Assembly (NCBI GenBank): GCA_963738445.1 | Contig: CAVTWS010000024.1 | Location: forward strand, 434,001-498,000 | Reading direction: 5' to 3' | DNA from: CAVTWS01 sp963738445 | GTDB taxonomy: Bacteria; Actinomycetota; Acidimicrobiia; Acidimicrobiales; SHLQ01 | Length of the DNA: 64,000 nucleotides | In this document: piece after piece, positions 37,401 to 48,838 of the stretch | Layout of the letters: the number at the start of each line of letters is the position of its first letter | Position numbering within the stretch: position 1 is the first letter of the stretch | Made by a program: the position numbers and the translations under genes | Notes under the pieces: model-generated | Seen by the model: only the letters and a program-made list of their open reading frames with translations | Told to the model about the DNA's origin: nothing | The model's database searches: none

Positions 37401-38528
37401 CCCGAGTTGGCGATCGGTGAGCCACTGGGCCACCTCGTGGTAGCGGACCGCTCTCGGTTCGACCACGAGGTCGGGGATGCCATCCCGCGCCCAGGCGGCG
37501 GGCCAGCGACGCCAGTCGGCGCTTCCGGACCCTTCGACCGCGGCACGGAATCGGGCGTACTCGGCGACCCCGGACCGGGCTCGATAGCCCGCCAACTCCG
37601 ATTCCAGGGACTGCGGCAGAACCGGGAACGTGTCGAGCACGGAATCGAGCACGCGTCGTTTGGCCGCAGCCACCCCGGCGATGTCGACCAGGTCCGATCG
37701 GTCTCCGCGCCACGAAGCCGCGGCCGCGTCTCGGGCGTGAAGCACGGTCGCGTTCAGGAGCGATTCCGGCAGCTGGTCGAGGTCCAGGTAGACCTCGTTC
37801 CAGAACCGCCGCGAGACCGGAACGTAGGGACTGGGCTCGAACGGAGTCCCGAGGTAACTGGCGAGCAGCGGCAGCGTCGCGACGACGTGTGCGCCGTGCG
37901 ACCCGGCCCACTCCCCGAGGGTGGCCAGATCGGTCAGATCGCCCATCCCCCACGAACGCTCGCTGACCGCGGCGTACAAGGGCAGGAACACACCGGCGAG
38001 ACGCTGGTCGCCGCTGAACGGGCCCCGGTGGGCGCGTCGCGGCGCCCGCAGGAGCCAGGTCTGGTACTCGGTGTCGCCGGCCCACATCGTGAGGCGATGG
38101 CTGCCCCAACCCACCTCGGCCGGCACCTGCACCGGCACGTATCGCCCGGCGTCGGAGCCCGATCGGCCCGCCGACGGCGGGGCCCACGAGCTGTCGAGGG
38201 TGTGGACCCACGCCACCTCTCCGCCGCCGTTCAACTGGACGAGCAGCTCGAGCCGGCGCGGTGGTCGGTCTGTGGGGACCGCCAACCAGAGCGGCTCGTG
38301 GTCCCAGGCCACGACGGCCCCGGGCAGACGATCGGTCCGACGAGCCTGCCAGGCCGCCAAGGCATTCGGCGCGTCATCCAGCCGGGCGACATCGTGCCCG
38401 ACCGCGACGAGCGCCGCCTGGGTCACCTCGATGGGGGTGGCGCGCTCCTGGCCCAGGCCATCGCGATAGCGGGTGACGAAGCCGGATCCAGCCGCCAACT
38501 GCTCGAGCGCCTCGAGCGGACCCGTCAA
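34488..38528 (-). CDS. malQ-glgB: Fusion of 4-alpha-glucanotransferase (MalQ, GH77) and glycogen branching enzyme (GlgB, GH13)
   Basis: 1,346 residues. Residues 1 to about 700 are MalQ: GVFLPLYAAVSERSWGMGDL, nucleophile VLRIDHAVGLHRSYW, acid/base GEDLGTVPDEV and VTSLSTHDLPSLPAWW. From about 705 the protein is GlgB: an N-terminal CBM48 part (AVWAPDADSVAVVGSFNGWD), then EVHLGSWRR, GLRVDAVASMLYLDY (nucleophile), MMIAEESTAWPG (acid/base) and PLSHDEVVHGKGSL. MalQ transfers maltodextrin segments and GlgB makes alpha-1,6 branches, so one chain would do both. The TTG at 38528 is the first usable start in this frame; an ATG at 38560 would be in frame if one G is missing from the run at 38539-38543. 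A perfect 27-bp duplication lies in the GlgB part. Confidence 0.93.
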   Translation of the reverse strand: MTGPLEALEQLAAGSGFVTRYRDGLGQERATPIEVTQAALVAVGHDVARLDDAPNALAAWQARRTDRLPGAVVAWDHEPLWLAVPTDRPPRRLELLVQLNGGGEVAWVHTLDSSWAPPSAGRSGSDAGRYVPVQVPAEVGWGSHRLTMWAGDTEYQTWLLRAPRRAHRGPFSGDQRLAGVFLPLYAAVSERSWGMGDLTDLATLGEWAGSHGAHVVATLPLLASYLGTPFEPSPYVPVSRRFWNEVYLDLDQLPESLLNATVLHARDAAAASWRGDRSDLVDIAGVAAAKRRVLDSVLDTFPVLPQSLESELAGYRARSGVAEYARFRAAVEGSGSADWRRWPAAWARDGIPDLVVEPRAVRYHEVAQWLTDRQLGQVAQHLRDGGTSLYLDLPVGGHPDGFDAWSNAGSYARGVAVGAPPDAFFPLGQNWGIPPVLPTSGHGDGYAELQRCLDHHLSVADVLRIDHAVGLHRSYWIPDGAEADEGLFVLAPSEELAAVISAASHRYGSAIVGEDLGTVPDEVRRLLSDHGILGMHVGTFAVSDDDRRPLHLPSNRVVTSLSTHDLPSLPAWWSGADIDDRLDLGLIDPDTAERARIERARQRAVLARAAGVDPDDLGLTAALAAQEVALGELATSSAPLVVAELESLWGEARPQNVPGTVHERPNWRRRAAVSLEDLDRTPTVERAMRRITARPGTAATTDPVVSALDLHLFHEGRHFRLYDTLGARMVSVGDNRVLHAAVWAPDADSVAVVGSFNGWDESRAPLSRLQGSGVWAGFVPDARPGDLYKFRIRSRDRRYVVDKADPMALLAELPPATASRVWDGRYDWGDGEWMATRHERQGPDTCMSVTEVHLGSWRRTGGDGSWRRTGGDGSDGGGEEPRPLSYRETAPELVAHCLEMGFTHVELLPVMEHPFYASWGYQVTGFFSPTSRFGSPEDLMYLIDQLHQNGIGVILDWVPSHFPSDEHGPGYFDGTHLYEHADIRQRIHPEWKSLQFNYGRHEVRSFLISSAMFWLDRFHADGLRVDAVASMLYLDYGRQPGEWIPNRYGGRENLDAVRFLQDLNTAVYGALPDVMMIAEESTAWPGVTKPVHDGGLGFGFKWDLGWMHDTLDYLKREPVHRRWHHHELTFRSMYQNAEHYVLPLSHDEVVHGKGSLLGRMPGDDWQRFANLRLLLGYQFTVPGVPLLFMGEEMAPWDEWNHDRSLHWHLRDYPAHQGVTRWVSHLNAMRRESPGLWARDRDPGGFVWVEADDSERSIYAYLRFAPGDGAHLLVALNATPTPRPGVTFGLPPGRWDLVANSDAGDFGGSGHHVESALDAGGPGRAGQGASATVTLPPLAAVVWRRQV
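35911..35964 (-). repeat. Perfect 27-bp duplication inside the GlgB domain
   Basis: Two identical 27-bp units (35911-35937 and 35938-35964) encode GSWRRTGGD twice, followed by an acidic/Gly tail (GSDGGGEEP). They sit straight after the conserved EVHLGSWRR strand of the GH13 barrel. The in-frame copy lengthens the next loop by nine residues. Confidence 0.93.
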
Positions 38529-38591
38529 CGGACCTGCTCCCCCGCGAGATGCGTAGACATGGTGCGGCGAGCCTAGCCCGAGGGCTCGTGA

Positions 38592-39161
38592 TCAAACGCC
38601 CGCGAGAGTCGCCAGGGCCTTCACGGTGTTGAGGTTGCGAGCGGTCGCGGTGACACCGTAGGCGCGCTCGAACACTTCGTTCGTCAGTTTGGAACGGCCC
38701 GACCCGTTCGGGTAGGTGAGGTAGACGTGGCGCCCGTCCATGACGAAGGTGTCGGGTAGGTACGGCGTCGGGTCGATTGCTGGAGTGTCGGCTGACGCCG
38801 TCCGGTCGAGGAACTGGACGTGAAGGACCTTCGTGTCGAGCCCCGAAGCGAGGCCCGGGTGGCGGTCGGCCACCCCGGCCCATTCGATCGCCGAGCGCAC
38901 GACGACGGGCACCCGGAGCCCGTGATCGGTGTGCAACAGGGACTGCATACGCCTGGTGACCACCGCCTCCCCCTCGTGGCCGGTCGTGCCGTCATCCCCA
39001 CCGGAGACCACGAGGTTGCCGCTCTGGATGTAGGTGACCACCTCGGTGAAACCCGCCGCCTCGCAGGAGGACCGGAGGGCCGGCATGGCCACCTTGTTCG
39101 CCCCTCCGACGTTGACTCCCCGAAGCAGGACGATCCAGGTGAGGGCAGGGCTCCGGGGCAC
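38592..39161 (-). CDS. DUF1697 family protein
   Basis: The GTG at 39161 (VVPRSPALTWIVLLRGVNVG when the preceding codon is included) gives 189 residues. The DUF1697 hallmarks are IVLLRGVNVGGANKVAMPAL, YIQSGNLVVSG and the C-terminal SKLTNEVFERAYGVTATARN with NLNTVKAL. Members are conserved, soluble and of unknown function, sometimes linked to DNA or stress responses without firm proof. It is divergent from hppA; 184 bases separate the two starts. Confidence 0.92.
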   Translation of the reverse strand: MPRSPALTWIVLLRGVNVGGANKVAMPALRSSCEAAGFTEVVTYIQSGNLVVSGGDDGTTGHEGEAVVTRRMQSLLHTDHGLRVPVVVRSAIEWAGVADRHPGLASGLDTKVLHVQFLDRTASADTPAIDPTPYLPDTFVMDGRHVYLTYPNGSGRSKLTNEVFERAYGVTATARNLNTVKALATLAGV

Positions 39162-39345
39162 GACGCCACCGTAACCGTGCCGGTTCCTCGGGAGCGGCCG
39201 AAGATCGCCCGTTCGCCGGTTTCGGCGTCGGACGCCCCGAATTGCTAGCGTCGTCCCTCGGCGTGCCCGGGCCATGCCGTTTCCCGCGTTTCGGAAACGG
39301 CCCCAGCACCCCGTTCTGTGTGAGACCCGGAGGACTCGAACAAAA

Positions 39346-42336
<2,991 letters not shown>

Positions 42337-42380
42337 CACTGCGGCCGCGGCATCGCGGACCGATCATCCAGCAAGATCCT

Positions 42381-42408
42381 GAGACGGGCGCCTCCGGGCG
42401 CCCGTCTC
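42381..42408. terminator. Perfect 12-pair hairpin after hppA
   Basis: GAGACGGGCGCC (42381-42392) pairs with GGCGCCCGTCTC (42397-42408) around TCCG with no mismatch. It lies between the convergent hppA and DedA genes. It has no T tract; otherwise it is a textbook stem-loop. Confidence 0.75.
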
Positions 42409-42421
42409 CCGCGTCTGACCC

Positions 42422-43072
42422 TCAGTGAGAGCCCATCTCGGCTTTGATCTGGCGCCGATGTTTGACCACTTCGAGCACCACCGGCAGGAGGGAGATGCCC
42501 ACGATGGCGATGATGGCGACCTCGAGGTTCTTCTCGACGGTGTCGAACTCGCCGAGGAAGTAGCCAAGGGTGGTGAGCCCCACCCCCCACAGCAGGCCGC
42601 CGATCACGTTGAACACCACGAACGTGCGGTACCGCATCTGCCCGACGCCCGCCACGATCGGGGCGAACGTGCGCACGATGGGCACGAACCGGGCCAGCAC
42701 GATGGTCTTCGGACCGTGTTTGTCGAAGAAGGCGTGCGCCTTGGTCACGTTGCTCTGCCGGAAGAGCCGCGAGTCGGGACGATCGAACAGCGTGGGACCG
42801 ACCCGTCGGCCGAACACGTACCCCACCTGGTCCCCGGCCACCGCGGCGACGAAGGTCGCCAACGCCACGACCGGAAGTGCGGGAAGCGCGTTGCCGCCGG
42901 CGTCGGACGACAGGAATCCGGCGATGAACAGGAGCGAGTCGCCCGGGAGGAAGAAGCCGATCAGCAAGCCCGACTCGGCGAACACGATCGCCATGAGGAG
43001 CGCCACACCACCCTTCTCGAGGATCGTCTCAGGGTCGAGGAAATCGAGCAGGGCGAAGATGGATGCGATCAC
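42422..43072 (-). CDS. DedA family membrane protein
   Basis: 216 residues with the DedA pattern: AIVFAESGLLIGFFLPGDSL (E-x3-P/G motif before the re-entrant loop), then FDKHGPKTIVLARFVPIVRT with the conserved R-x3-R-type segment, and GGLLWGVGLTTLGYFLG. DedA proteins act at the cytoplasmic membrane in lipid-carrier recycling and proton-linked transport. The ATG at 43072 lies 61 bases after the stop of the phosphotransferase gene on the same strand. Confidence 0.94.
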   Translation of the reverse strand: MIASIFALLDFLDPETILEKGGVALLMAIVFAESGLLIGFFLPGDSLLFIAGFLSSDAGGNALPALPVVALATFVAAVAGDQVGYVFGRRVGPTLFDRPDSRLFRQSNVTKAHAFFDKHGPKTIVLARFVPIVRTFAPIVAGVGQMRYRTFVVFNVIGGLLWGVGLTTLGYFLGEFDTVEKNLEVAIIAIVGISLLPVVLEVVKHRRQIKAEMGSH

Positions 43073-43133
43073 AAGGGTCAGAGGGTACCGGCCGGCGCGG
43101 CGGTTATCGGGTTCTCGGTTGGCGCGGCCGCGT

Positions 43134-44225
43134 TCAGGGCGCGGGGACGGGCAGACCCAGGAGTTTGGCGGTCTCGGCCACCACCGGGTTGTAGACCCCC
43201 ATGCCTGGTATCGCGGTGTCCGGGGTCAGGAGCTCCATCATCGCCGCCATCCGCACCAGCACCAGGCTGAACTGGAACCCAGCCAGGCGTTCGTAGAAGT
43301 CGATGTGGCTCGCCGGGCGACGCTGCTCCTGCTCCCACAGATCGATCGTCTCGGCCCGGGTAAGCAGCCCCTCGGGGAGCGGGATCCCCAACCCGTCGGT
43401 GTGGTACCGCTGGAGGAAGCACCACCATCCGAGATCGGACTCGCTGTTGCCCAGGGAGACCATCTCCCAGTCGAACAGGGCCACGACCGTGCTGTCGGGG
43501 GCATACATCTGGTTCCCCGGCCGGGCGTCGCCCCAACACAGCTCGACGCGATCACCGTCGTCGGGCCAGTTGGCCTCCAGCCAATCCCAGGTCGGGTGCA
43601 CGACGGGATGCCGGGTCTCGCCGCAGGCCCACTCCAGGTAGTGACGGAAGTAGTTGCGGCGCTGCCCCGGGCCGAGGGGACCGTGGTGCGCGAGGTCGAG
43701 GTGGTGAAATCCCGCCGTCCGCCAGTCGACTCGGGCCACCGACGCCATGGCGCGGACGCCGTTCACGTGCAACCGATGCCGCTTTTCCGGCGGGAGCTCC
43801 ATCACGAAACCCTCGGCCGTGTACGTCGGTGAGTCCCCGGGCACCTGGCCATGGAGCCGGTCCATCACGAAGAACGGTTGCCCCAGAACCGCCGGATCCG
43901 GCTCGGCCCATCGCATCCGGGCCACGGGGACCGACGAGTGCTCCCCGAGAAGCTTCATCGTCGTGAACTGCTGACTCACCACGTCGATCTCCGGGAAGAG
44001 GGCGTACACCTGGGGCTGGGACCGCAGCACCAGGTCCGCCTCGATCGTCTCCCCACCGGCTCGCCAGCGGGCATCGAGGAGGAACGTCTCGTTCGAGAAC
44101 CCACTCGATTGCGGCACGACGAGATCCGTCACGGTCACATCGGTGGCGTCCGGGAGCTGGCGAGCCAGCCACACCTCCAGCGTCGAGCGGATCTCGGCAG
44201 GGTCACGTTGTCCGGCGACGGGCAT
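43134..44225 (-). CDS. Aminoglycoside phosphotransferase (APH)-family kinase
   Basis: 363 residues. The kinase-like pattern is clear: VPQSSGFSNETFLLDARW (nucleotide loop), the active-site region VELCWGDARPGNQMYAPDS (Asp in GDARPGN) and VALFDWEMVSLGNSESDLGW (metal-binding Asp). The form is that of ACAD10/choline-kinase-like proteins that often lie near acyl-CoA metabolism, rather than of antibiotic-resistance enzymes. The small-molecule substrate is unknown. Confidence 0.9.
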   Translation of the reverse strand: MPVAGQRDPAEIRSTLEVWLARQLPDATDVTVTDLVVPQSSGFSNETFLLDARWRAGGETIEADLVLRSQPQVYALFPEIDVVSQQFTTMKLLGEHSSVPVARMRWAEPDPAVLGQPFFVMDRLHGQVPGDSPTYTAEGFVMELPPEKRHRLHVNGVRAMASVARVDWRTAGFHHLDLAHHGPLGPGQRRNYFRHYLEWACGETRHPVVHPTWDWLEANWPDDGDRVELCWGDARPGNQMYAPDSTVVALFDWEMVSLGNSESDLGWWCFLQRYHTDGLGIPLPEGLLTRAETIDLWEQEQRRPASHIDFYERLAGFQFSLVLVRMAAMMELLTPDTAIPGMGVYNPVVAETAKLLGLPVPAP

Positions 44226-44255
44226 CCGGGCATGGTAGCCAGCGCTCGGACCCCG

Positions 44256-45469
44256 TCAGAGTTGGTCCTCGAGATGCAGGAACACGCCCGACCGGGGTTT
44301 GGGGTCGAAGTAGGTCGACTTCGGTGGCATGTGCTCGCGACGGTCGGCCACCTCGATCACCTGGCCCAACGTGGGGGCGGCGACACCGAACACGACGCCG
44401 CCGTCGAGCGCCGCCTCGGCCGCGATCTCGGCCAGCGGCGTTCGCTGGGACACGAACTCGATTCTGGGATCATCGGGGGCCAGGCCGAGCGTTCGATCGA
44501 GCACGTCGTCGTGGAGCACGGCGACGTCGAGGCTCGCCGTGCCCGGGTCGGCCGGCCAGGAGCGCGGGATCACCTCGAACCACTGCCCGTCGAAGGCCGC
44601 GACGAACGCCCCGCGAGGCGGGTGTTCCTGGGCGCGTGGGCCGCACGGCACCACGTCGAATCGCTCCTCCAGCGCCGCCAGCAGCCAACGGTGGTCGAGC
44701 GGTCCGCGGACCCGGCGGTGGAAGCCGACCGAACGCAACTCGTGCTCGCTGAACAAGACGGCGATGAGCCGGTCCAACGGTCGAGGGTCACCGCGCTCGG
44801 CGCGCCATCGACGCACGACCGCGGCTGCCGCGGCGCGGTGGTGGCCGTCGGTGATGTACAGGGGCCGGCCGGCCAGACGGGCGTGCAGCAGGTCGAGCAC
44901 CTCAGGATCGTCGACACGCGACACCGTCTGCTGGAGCACCCCGTGAGCGGAGAACTCCAAGGCGGGCGGGCCCGCGCTCCACCGTTCGATGGCGTTGGCC
45001 AGAACGGTGTCGGGTCGGTACATGAGCGCGACGGGACTCGAGGTGGCGCCGCACAGGTCGAGGTTGTGGGCGAGCACCTCAGCCCGGCCGGACCGTGTGG
45101 CCTCGTGACCGCGGATGCGATCCGACTCGAACGCCCCGACCGACACGTTGAGAACGATCCCCGTCTGCTCGTGATCGGCGGTGCGCAACCGATACAGGTA
45201 GACACCTTCGGTCGGTTCCCCGTACGCGCCGAGCCGGACCAGTCGCTCAGCCGCCCGCCGGCTGGCGGCCGCGAGGTCCGACGGTGATGTCGAGCCGCGA
45301 TCGCCGGCATCCTCGGGGATCGCGTGACGTTCAGGAAGGTGTCCGGGTTGGATTCGGCGTAGGCGCGACGCTCCGATGGTGTCAGCGCGTCGTACGGCGG
45401 GGACACCACCCTCTCGGCCCAGCCGGGTCGAACGAGCCGACCCGAGAACGGGAGGAACTCGGCGCCCAC
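44256..45469 (-). CDS. DUF1015 family protein, one frameshift in this sequence
   Basis: Two minus-strand frames make one protein of about 404 residues if one base is added to the GGGG at 45315-45318. Upstream of the break the DUF1015 start is seen (FLPFSGRLVRPGWAERVVSP, PPYDALTPSERRAYAESNP). After it the chain continues PEDAGDRGSTSPSDLAAASR, then TDGHHRAAAAAVVRRWRAER. The start is the GTG at 45469, eight bases after the SpeD-SpeE stop. The family is widespread and uncharacterised; a link to SpbR-like or hydroxyacid metabolism has been suggested in other species but is not supported here. Confidence 0.82.
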
Positions 45470-45477
45470 ACCGGGGT

Positions 45478-46665
45478 TCAGCGTTCCGCCAGCATCGACT
45501 CCCGCACCGGCTGCGGCAGGAAGAACCATCCGTGGGACTCGGCGTTGTAGAGCCGGGAATCGAGGGTCTGACGCCGGCGCACGACCGTGGGATCGAGGCC
45601 GTTCGACGCGATACCGAAGGTCCAGAAGGCGCCCGGATAGGTGGCGAGGGCTCCCCACAGCAGCTCGGCGTGGGTGAACCGGTTCCGTAGGGCGCCGAAG
45701 CTGTTGCGGACGATATCGGGGTGGTAGTGCAGGGATTCCAGCTGGGCGACGAGGAAGCCTTCGTGTCTCAGCGCGTGATCGCACACCTCGTAGAACCCAT
45801 CCTCGAAGAGGCGGACGGCGGGACCGATCGGATCGGTCAGGTCGACGAGGATGGCGTCGAGCTCCCCGTCGAGCGCACCCAAGGTCTCGAAGGCGTCGCC
45901 GACCACGATGGTGGTGCGGGGGTCGGCGAGCGAGCGGTCGATCTCCGGGTAGTGCTTCCGGCAGACGTTGATGACCTCTTCGTCGTGCTCGCACAGGAGC
46001 ACCTGCTCGACCGAGTCGTGTTGCAGGACCGTGCGCACCAGATGTCCGTCGCCGCCGCCGATGACCGCAACACGCTGCGGGTCGGGGTGCGACATGAGCG
46101 CCGGGTGAGCGAGGAGCTCGTGGTAGACGTACGTGTCGAGGTCGGTCTGCTGGACGATGCCATCGAGGGTGAGCACCCGTCCGAGGCGCGGTGACTCGAA
46201 CAGGAACACGTCCTGGAACTCCGAGCGACGGCGCTCGAGGACACGATCGACCTGATAGGAGGCGGACGTGGCGCTCAGCGGCTCGTTCTCGAGGAAGACG
46301 ACGGGCTCACCGCTCAGGCGTCCCCGGGCCACCCGGCGGACCGTGACCTCGTCGGGCATGAAGGCCCGCTCGAGGACACGCCGCATGGCGTCCATGTCGA
46401 TCCGGCTTCCACACGTGAAGACATCCGCCGCGCAGTAGCCGAGCTCGGGCCAGGTGTGAATGCTGAGATGGCTCTCGGCGATCACCGCCACGGCCGACAC
46501 GCCGTGGGGCTCGAATCGATGAACGAACACGGACAGCAGGGTGGCTCCGCCGGCATCGACGGCCTCCCGCAAGGCCCGTTCGGCGATCTCCGCCGAGTCG
46601 AGGTTGGTGGCGCCCCAGAACTCGATGAGCTCGTGTTGGCCGACACCCTGCGAGTGATCGTGCAT
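45478..46665 (-). CDS. speD-speE: S-adenosylmethionine decarboxylase-spermidine synthase fusion
   Basis: 395 residues. Residues 1 to about 120 are a prokaryotic AdoMetDC: ESHLSIHTWPELGYCAADV with the Glu64-Ser65 self-cleavage site (Ser65 would become the pyruvoyl group), His70 and the catalytic Cys in FTCG. From about 130 the protein is spermidine synthase: VLTLDGIVQQTDLDTYVYHE, VAVIGGGDGHLVRTVL (SAM-type loop) and AILVDLTDPIGPA. The pair makes decarboxylated AdoMet and transfers its aminopropyl group to putrescine. The self-cleavage would split the chain near residue 64, leaving the alpha chain joined to SpeE. It is divergent from the CoA-transferase gene. Confidence 0.94.
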   Translation of the reverse strand: MHDHSQGVGQHELIEFWGATNLDSAEIAERALREAVDAGGATLLSVFVHRFEPHGVSAVAVIAESHLSIHTWPELGYCAADVFTCGSRIDMDAMRRVLERAFMPDEVTVRRVARGRLSGEPVVFLENEPLSATSASYQVDRVLERRRSEFQDVFLFESPRLGRVLTLDGIVQQTDLDTYVYHELLAHPALMSHPDPQRVAVIGGGDGHLVRTVLQHDSVEQVLLCEHDEEVINVCRKHYPEIDRSLADPRTTIVVGDAFETLGALDGELDAILVDLTDPIGPAVRLFEDGFYEVCDHALRHEGFLVAQLESLHYHPDIVRNSFGALRNRFTHAELLWGALATYPGAFWTFGIASNGLDPTVVRRRQTLDSRLYNAESHGWFFLPQPVRESMLAER

Positions 46666-46735
46666 CCATCACCCCTCTCAGTTGCTCGACCTCTCGCCGA
46701 ACACGGATCGTCAACGATAGTGGCACAGTGGGGGC

Positions 46736-48055
46736 ATGACGCCCGCGCCGCATCCCGTTCCCGGGCGACCCGAGGCGGTCCTCGAACACCTCGTCCCGGG
46801 CACCAACATCATCGTCCCGCTCGCCAACGGTGAACCGTCGACCCTGCTCGACGTGGTCGAGGCCCACGCCGGCCACCTCGAGCACGTGCGGGTGCACCAG
46901 ATGCACACCCTTCACGACCGCGCCTACCTCGACGGTCGCTTCGACACGAACCTGCGGCACGTGTCCTATTTCCTGTCACCCGTCACGCGGCGCCACTTCG
47001 CGGCCGGGACGGTCGATCTCGTCCCCGCGAACTTCAGCGAGGTTCCGCTGCTCATGCGGGACCTTCCCCAACCCCTCGTGCTGGCCGCCGCCTCGCCTCC
47101 CGATCGCCACGGCTTCTTCTCGCTCGGTACCAACGCCGACTACGTGTCCTCCCTGGTCGGGCGGGCACCCCTGTTCCTCGAGGCCAACCACCAGATGCCG
47201 CGCACCTTCGGACGCAGCCAGGTCCACGTCTCGCAGGTCGTCGGCTGGTGCGAGGCCGACTACGCCCTGATCGAGGTGCCGCCGGTCGAGCCCGACTCGA
47301 TCGATCACGCCATCGGGTCCTTCGTCGCCGATCGGATCCCCAACGGCGCCACCATCCAGACCGGGATCGGCGCGATCCCCAACGCCGTGCTCGATCAACT
47401 CCGCCACCACTGCGATCTCGGAGTCCACACCGAGCTGTTCTCCGACGGACTCATGACCCTGATCGACGAAGGGGTCGTGACCGGGGTCCGCAAGCAACGC
47501 AACCGCACCAAGGCGATCACCGCGTTCGCGCTCGGCACCCGCCGTCTCTACGACTTCCTCCATGAGAACGCAGCCGTCGAGTTCTGGCCCGTCCGCTACG
47601 TCAACGACCCGCGCCGCATCGGCGAGGAGGACGACTTCGCCTCGATCAACGCGACCCTGGAGGTCGATCTTCTGGGCCAATGCGCTTCGGAATCGATCGG
47701 CAGCCGGATGTACTCCGGCAGCGGCGGGCAGCCCGACTTCGCACGCGGCGCCATGTACTCGACCCGGGGCCAGGGATTCATCGTGTTGCGCTCGACCCTC
47801 GATCACGGTCACGTCGATGCCCACCGCCCGGACGGGCCGGCGATCTCGCGCATCGTGCCCCAGCTCCAGCCGGGTGCCGTCGTCACCACGTTGAAGAACA
47901 CGGTCGACAAGGTGGTCACCGAGTACGGCGTGGCCGAGCTGCGGGGCCGCTCGATCCACGAACGGGCGAAGGCCCTGATCGAGATCGCCCATCCCGCGCA
48001 CCGGGACGAGCTGGAGCAGGCCGCGCACCGACTCGGATTCCGCCACGGCGGTTGA
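46736..48055 (+). CDS. Acetyl-CoA hydrolase/4-hydroxybutyrate CoA-transferase family protein
   Basis: 439 residues with the family's layout: HVRVHQMHTLHDRAYLDGRF, PANFSEVPLLMRD, IQTGIGAIPNAVLDQL, LGVHTELFSDGLMTLI and the C-terminal SINATLEVDLLGQCASESIG, MYSGSGGQPDFARGA and EYGVAELRGRSIHERAKALI. The enzyme moves CoA between acetate and another short-chain acid; a Glu around the SESIG segment is the likely nucleophile. The partner acid is unknown. Divergent from speD-speE, 70 bases apart. Confidence 0.92.
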   Translation: MTPAPHPVPGRPEAVLEHLVPGTNIIVPLANGEPSTLLDVVEAHAGHLEHVRVHQMHTLHDRAYLDGRFDTNLRHVSYFLSPVTRRHFAAGTVDLVPANFSEVPLLMRDLPQPLVLAAASPPDRHGFFSLGTNADYVSSLVGRAPLFLEANHQMPRTFGRSQVHVSQVVGWCEADYALIEVPPVEPDSIDHAIGSFVADRIPNGATIQTGIGAIPNAVLDQLRHHCDLGVHTELFSDGLMTLIDEGVVTGVRKQRNRTKAITAFALGTRRLYDFLHENAAVEFWPVRYVNDPRRIGEEDDFASINATLEVDLLGQCASESIGSRMYSGSGGQPDFARGAMYSTRGQGFIVLRSTLDHGHVDAHRPDGPAISRIVPQLQPGAVVTTLKNTVDKVVTEYGVAELRGRSIHERAKALIEIAHPAHRDELEQAAHRLGFRHGG

Positions 48056-48100
48056 GGTCGGTGTCGGCACGCGCGGTGGCCGGTGCCGTAGCGTCGCCGG

Positions 48101-48838
48101 GTGCCGTGGGAGGAGCTCGTCGTCATCCTCGCCGTGGCCGCGGTGGCCTCGACGGTGCAGACCATCGCCGGGTTCGGGTTCGCGCTCCTGGCCGTCCCGC
48201 TCATGTCGCTCGGGGTGGACACCAGGACCTCGGTGCTGGTGGCATCTCTGCTCGGCTTCGTGAACAACGTCGTCCAGTTCTCCGGGGGCTGGGGCGACGC
48301 CGAACGACCCGTCGCCCGCCGGCTCGTCACCGGCGCCTACCTCGGCATGCCGGTGGGGCTGGCGTTCCTCGTCACCGCCGACGCCACCGTGCTGCGCCTG
48401 GCCGTCGGCGTCGTCGTGCTGGCGTTCACGGCGATCCTGGCCCGGGGGCTCGACCTGTCGGGAACCGGCCCGTCCGTGGACTGGGCCGCCGGTTTCGTGA
48501 GCGGTGTGCTGAACACGTCGATCTCCACGAACGGCCCACCGCTCGTCATCGTCCTGCACGGCCGGGGCCTCGCACCGCACGTGTTCCGGGCCACGGTGTC
48601 GGTCGTCTTCGTGATGTCCGGAGCCCTGGCGCTGGTGCTGTTCACCGTGGCCGGCCAATGGAATCGGGCCTCCCTCGTGGGGAGCATCGCGGCCCTCCCC
48701 ATGCTCGCCCTCGGGGGATCCGCCGGCCGGGCGATCCGACCACATGTCGACGCCCGAGGATTCCGAACCGTCGTGCTGGCGCTGTTGGCGGTGTCGGGAC
48801 TGGCCGCCCTCACGTCGGCGCTGGCCGACCTGTCGTGA
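48101..48838 (+). CDS. TauE/SafE-type sulfite exporter family protein
   Basis: The GTG at 48101 gives 245 residues with seven or eight membrane helices. The typical N-terminal repeat VQTIAGFGFALLAVPLMSLG and the second-half counterpart FVSGVLNTSISTNGPPLVIV are both present. Members export sulfite, sulfoacetate or related organic anions; the substrate here is unknown. Its last 29 bases overlap the end of the APH-M23-aminotransferase gene on the opposite strand. Confidence 0.9.
   Translation: MPWEELVVILAVAAVASTVQTIAGFGFALLAVPLMSLGVDTRTSVLVASLLGFVNNVVQFSGGWGDAERPVARRLVTGAYLGMPVGLAFLVTADATVLRLAVGVVVLAFTAILARGLDLSGTGPSVDWAAGFVSGVLNTSISTNGPPLVIVLHGRGLAPHVFRATVSVVFVMSGALALVLFTVAGQWNRASLVGSIAALPMLALGGSAGRAIRPHVDARGFRTVVLALLAVSGLAALTSALADLS

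Noticed and set aside
36375..38576. Long open frame of 733 codons on the plus strand
   Set aside because: It lies opposite the MalQ half of the fusion gene and has no recognisable motif; GC-rich DNA leaves long open frames antisense to real genes.
43134..44225. Aminoglycoside resistance gene
   Set aside because: The APH fold is shared by many housekeeping kinases; the pattern is nearer to ACAD10/choline-kinase-like proteins and nothing nearby suggests resistance or mobility.
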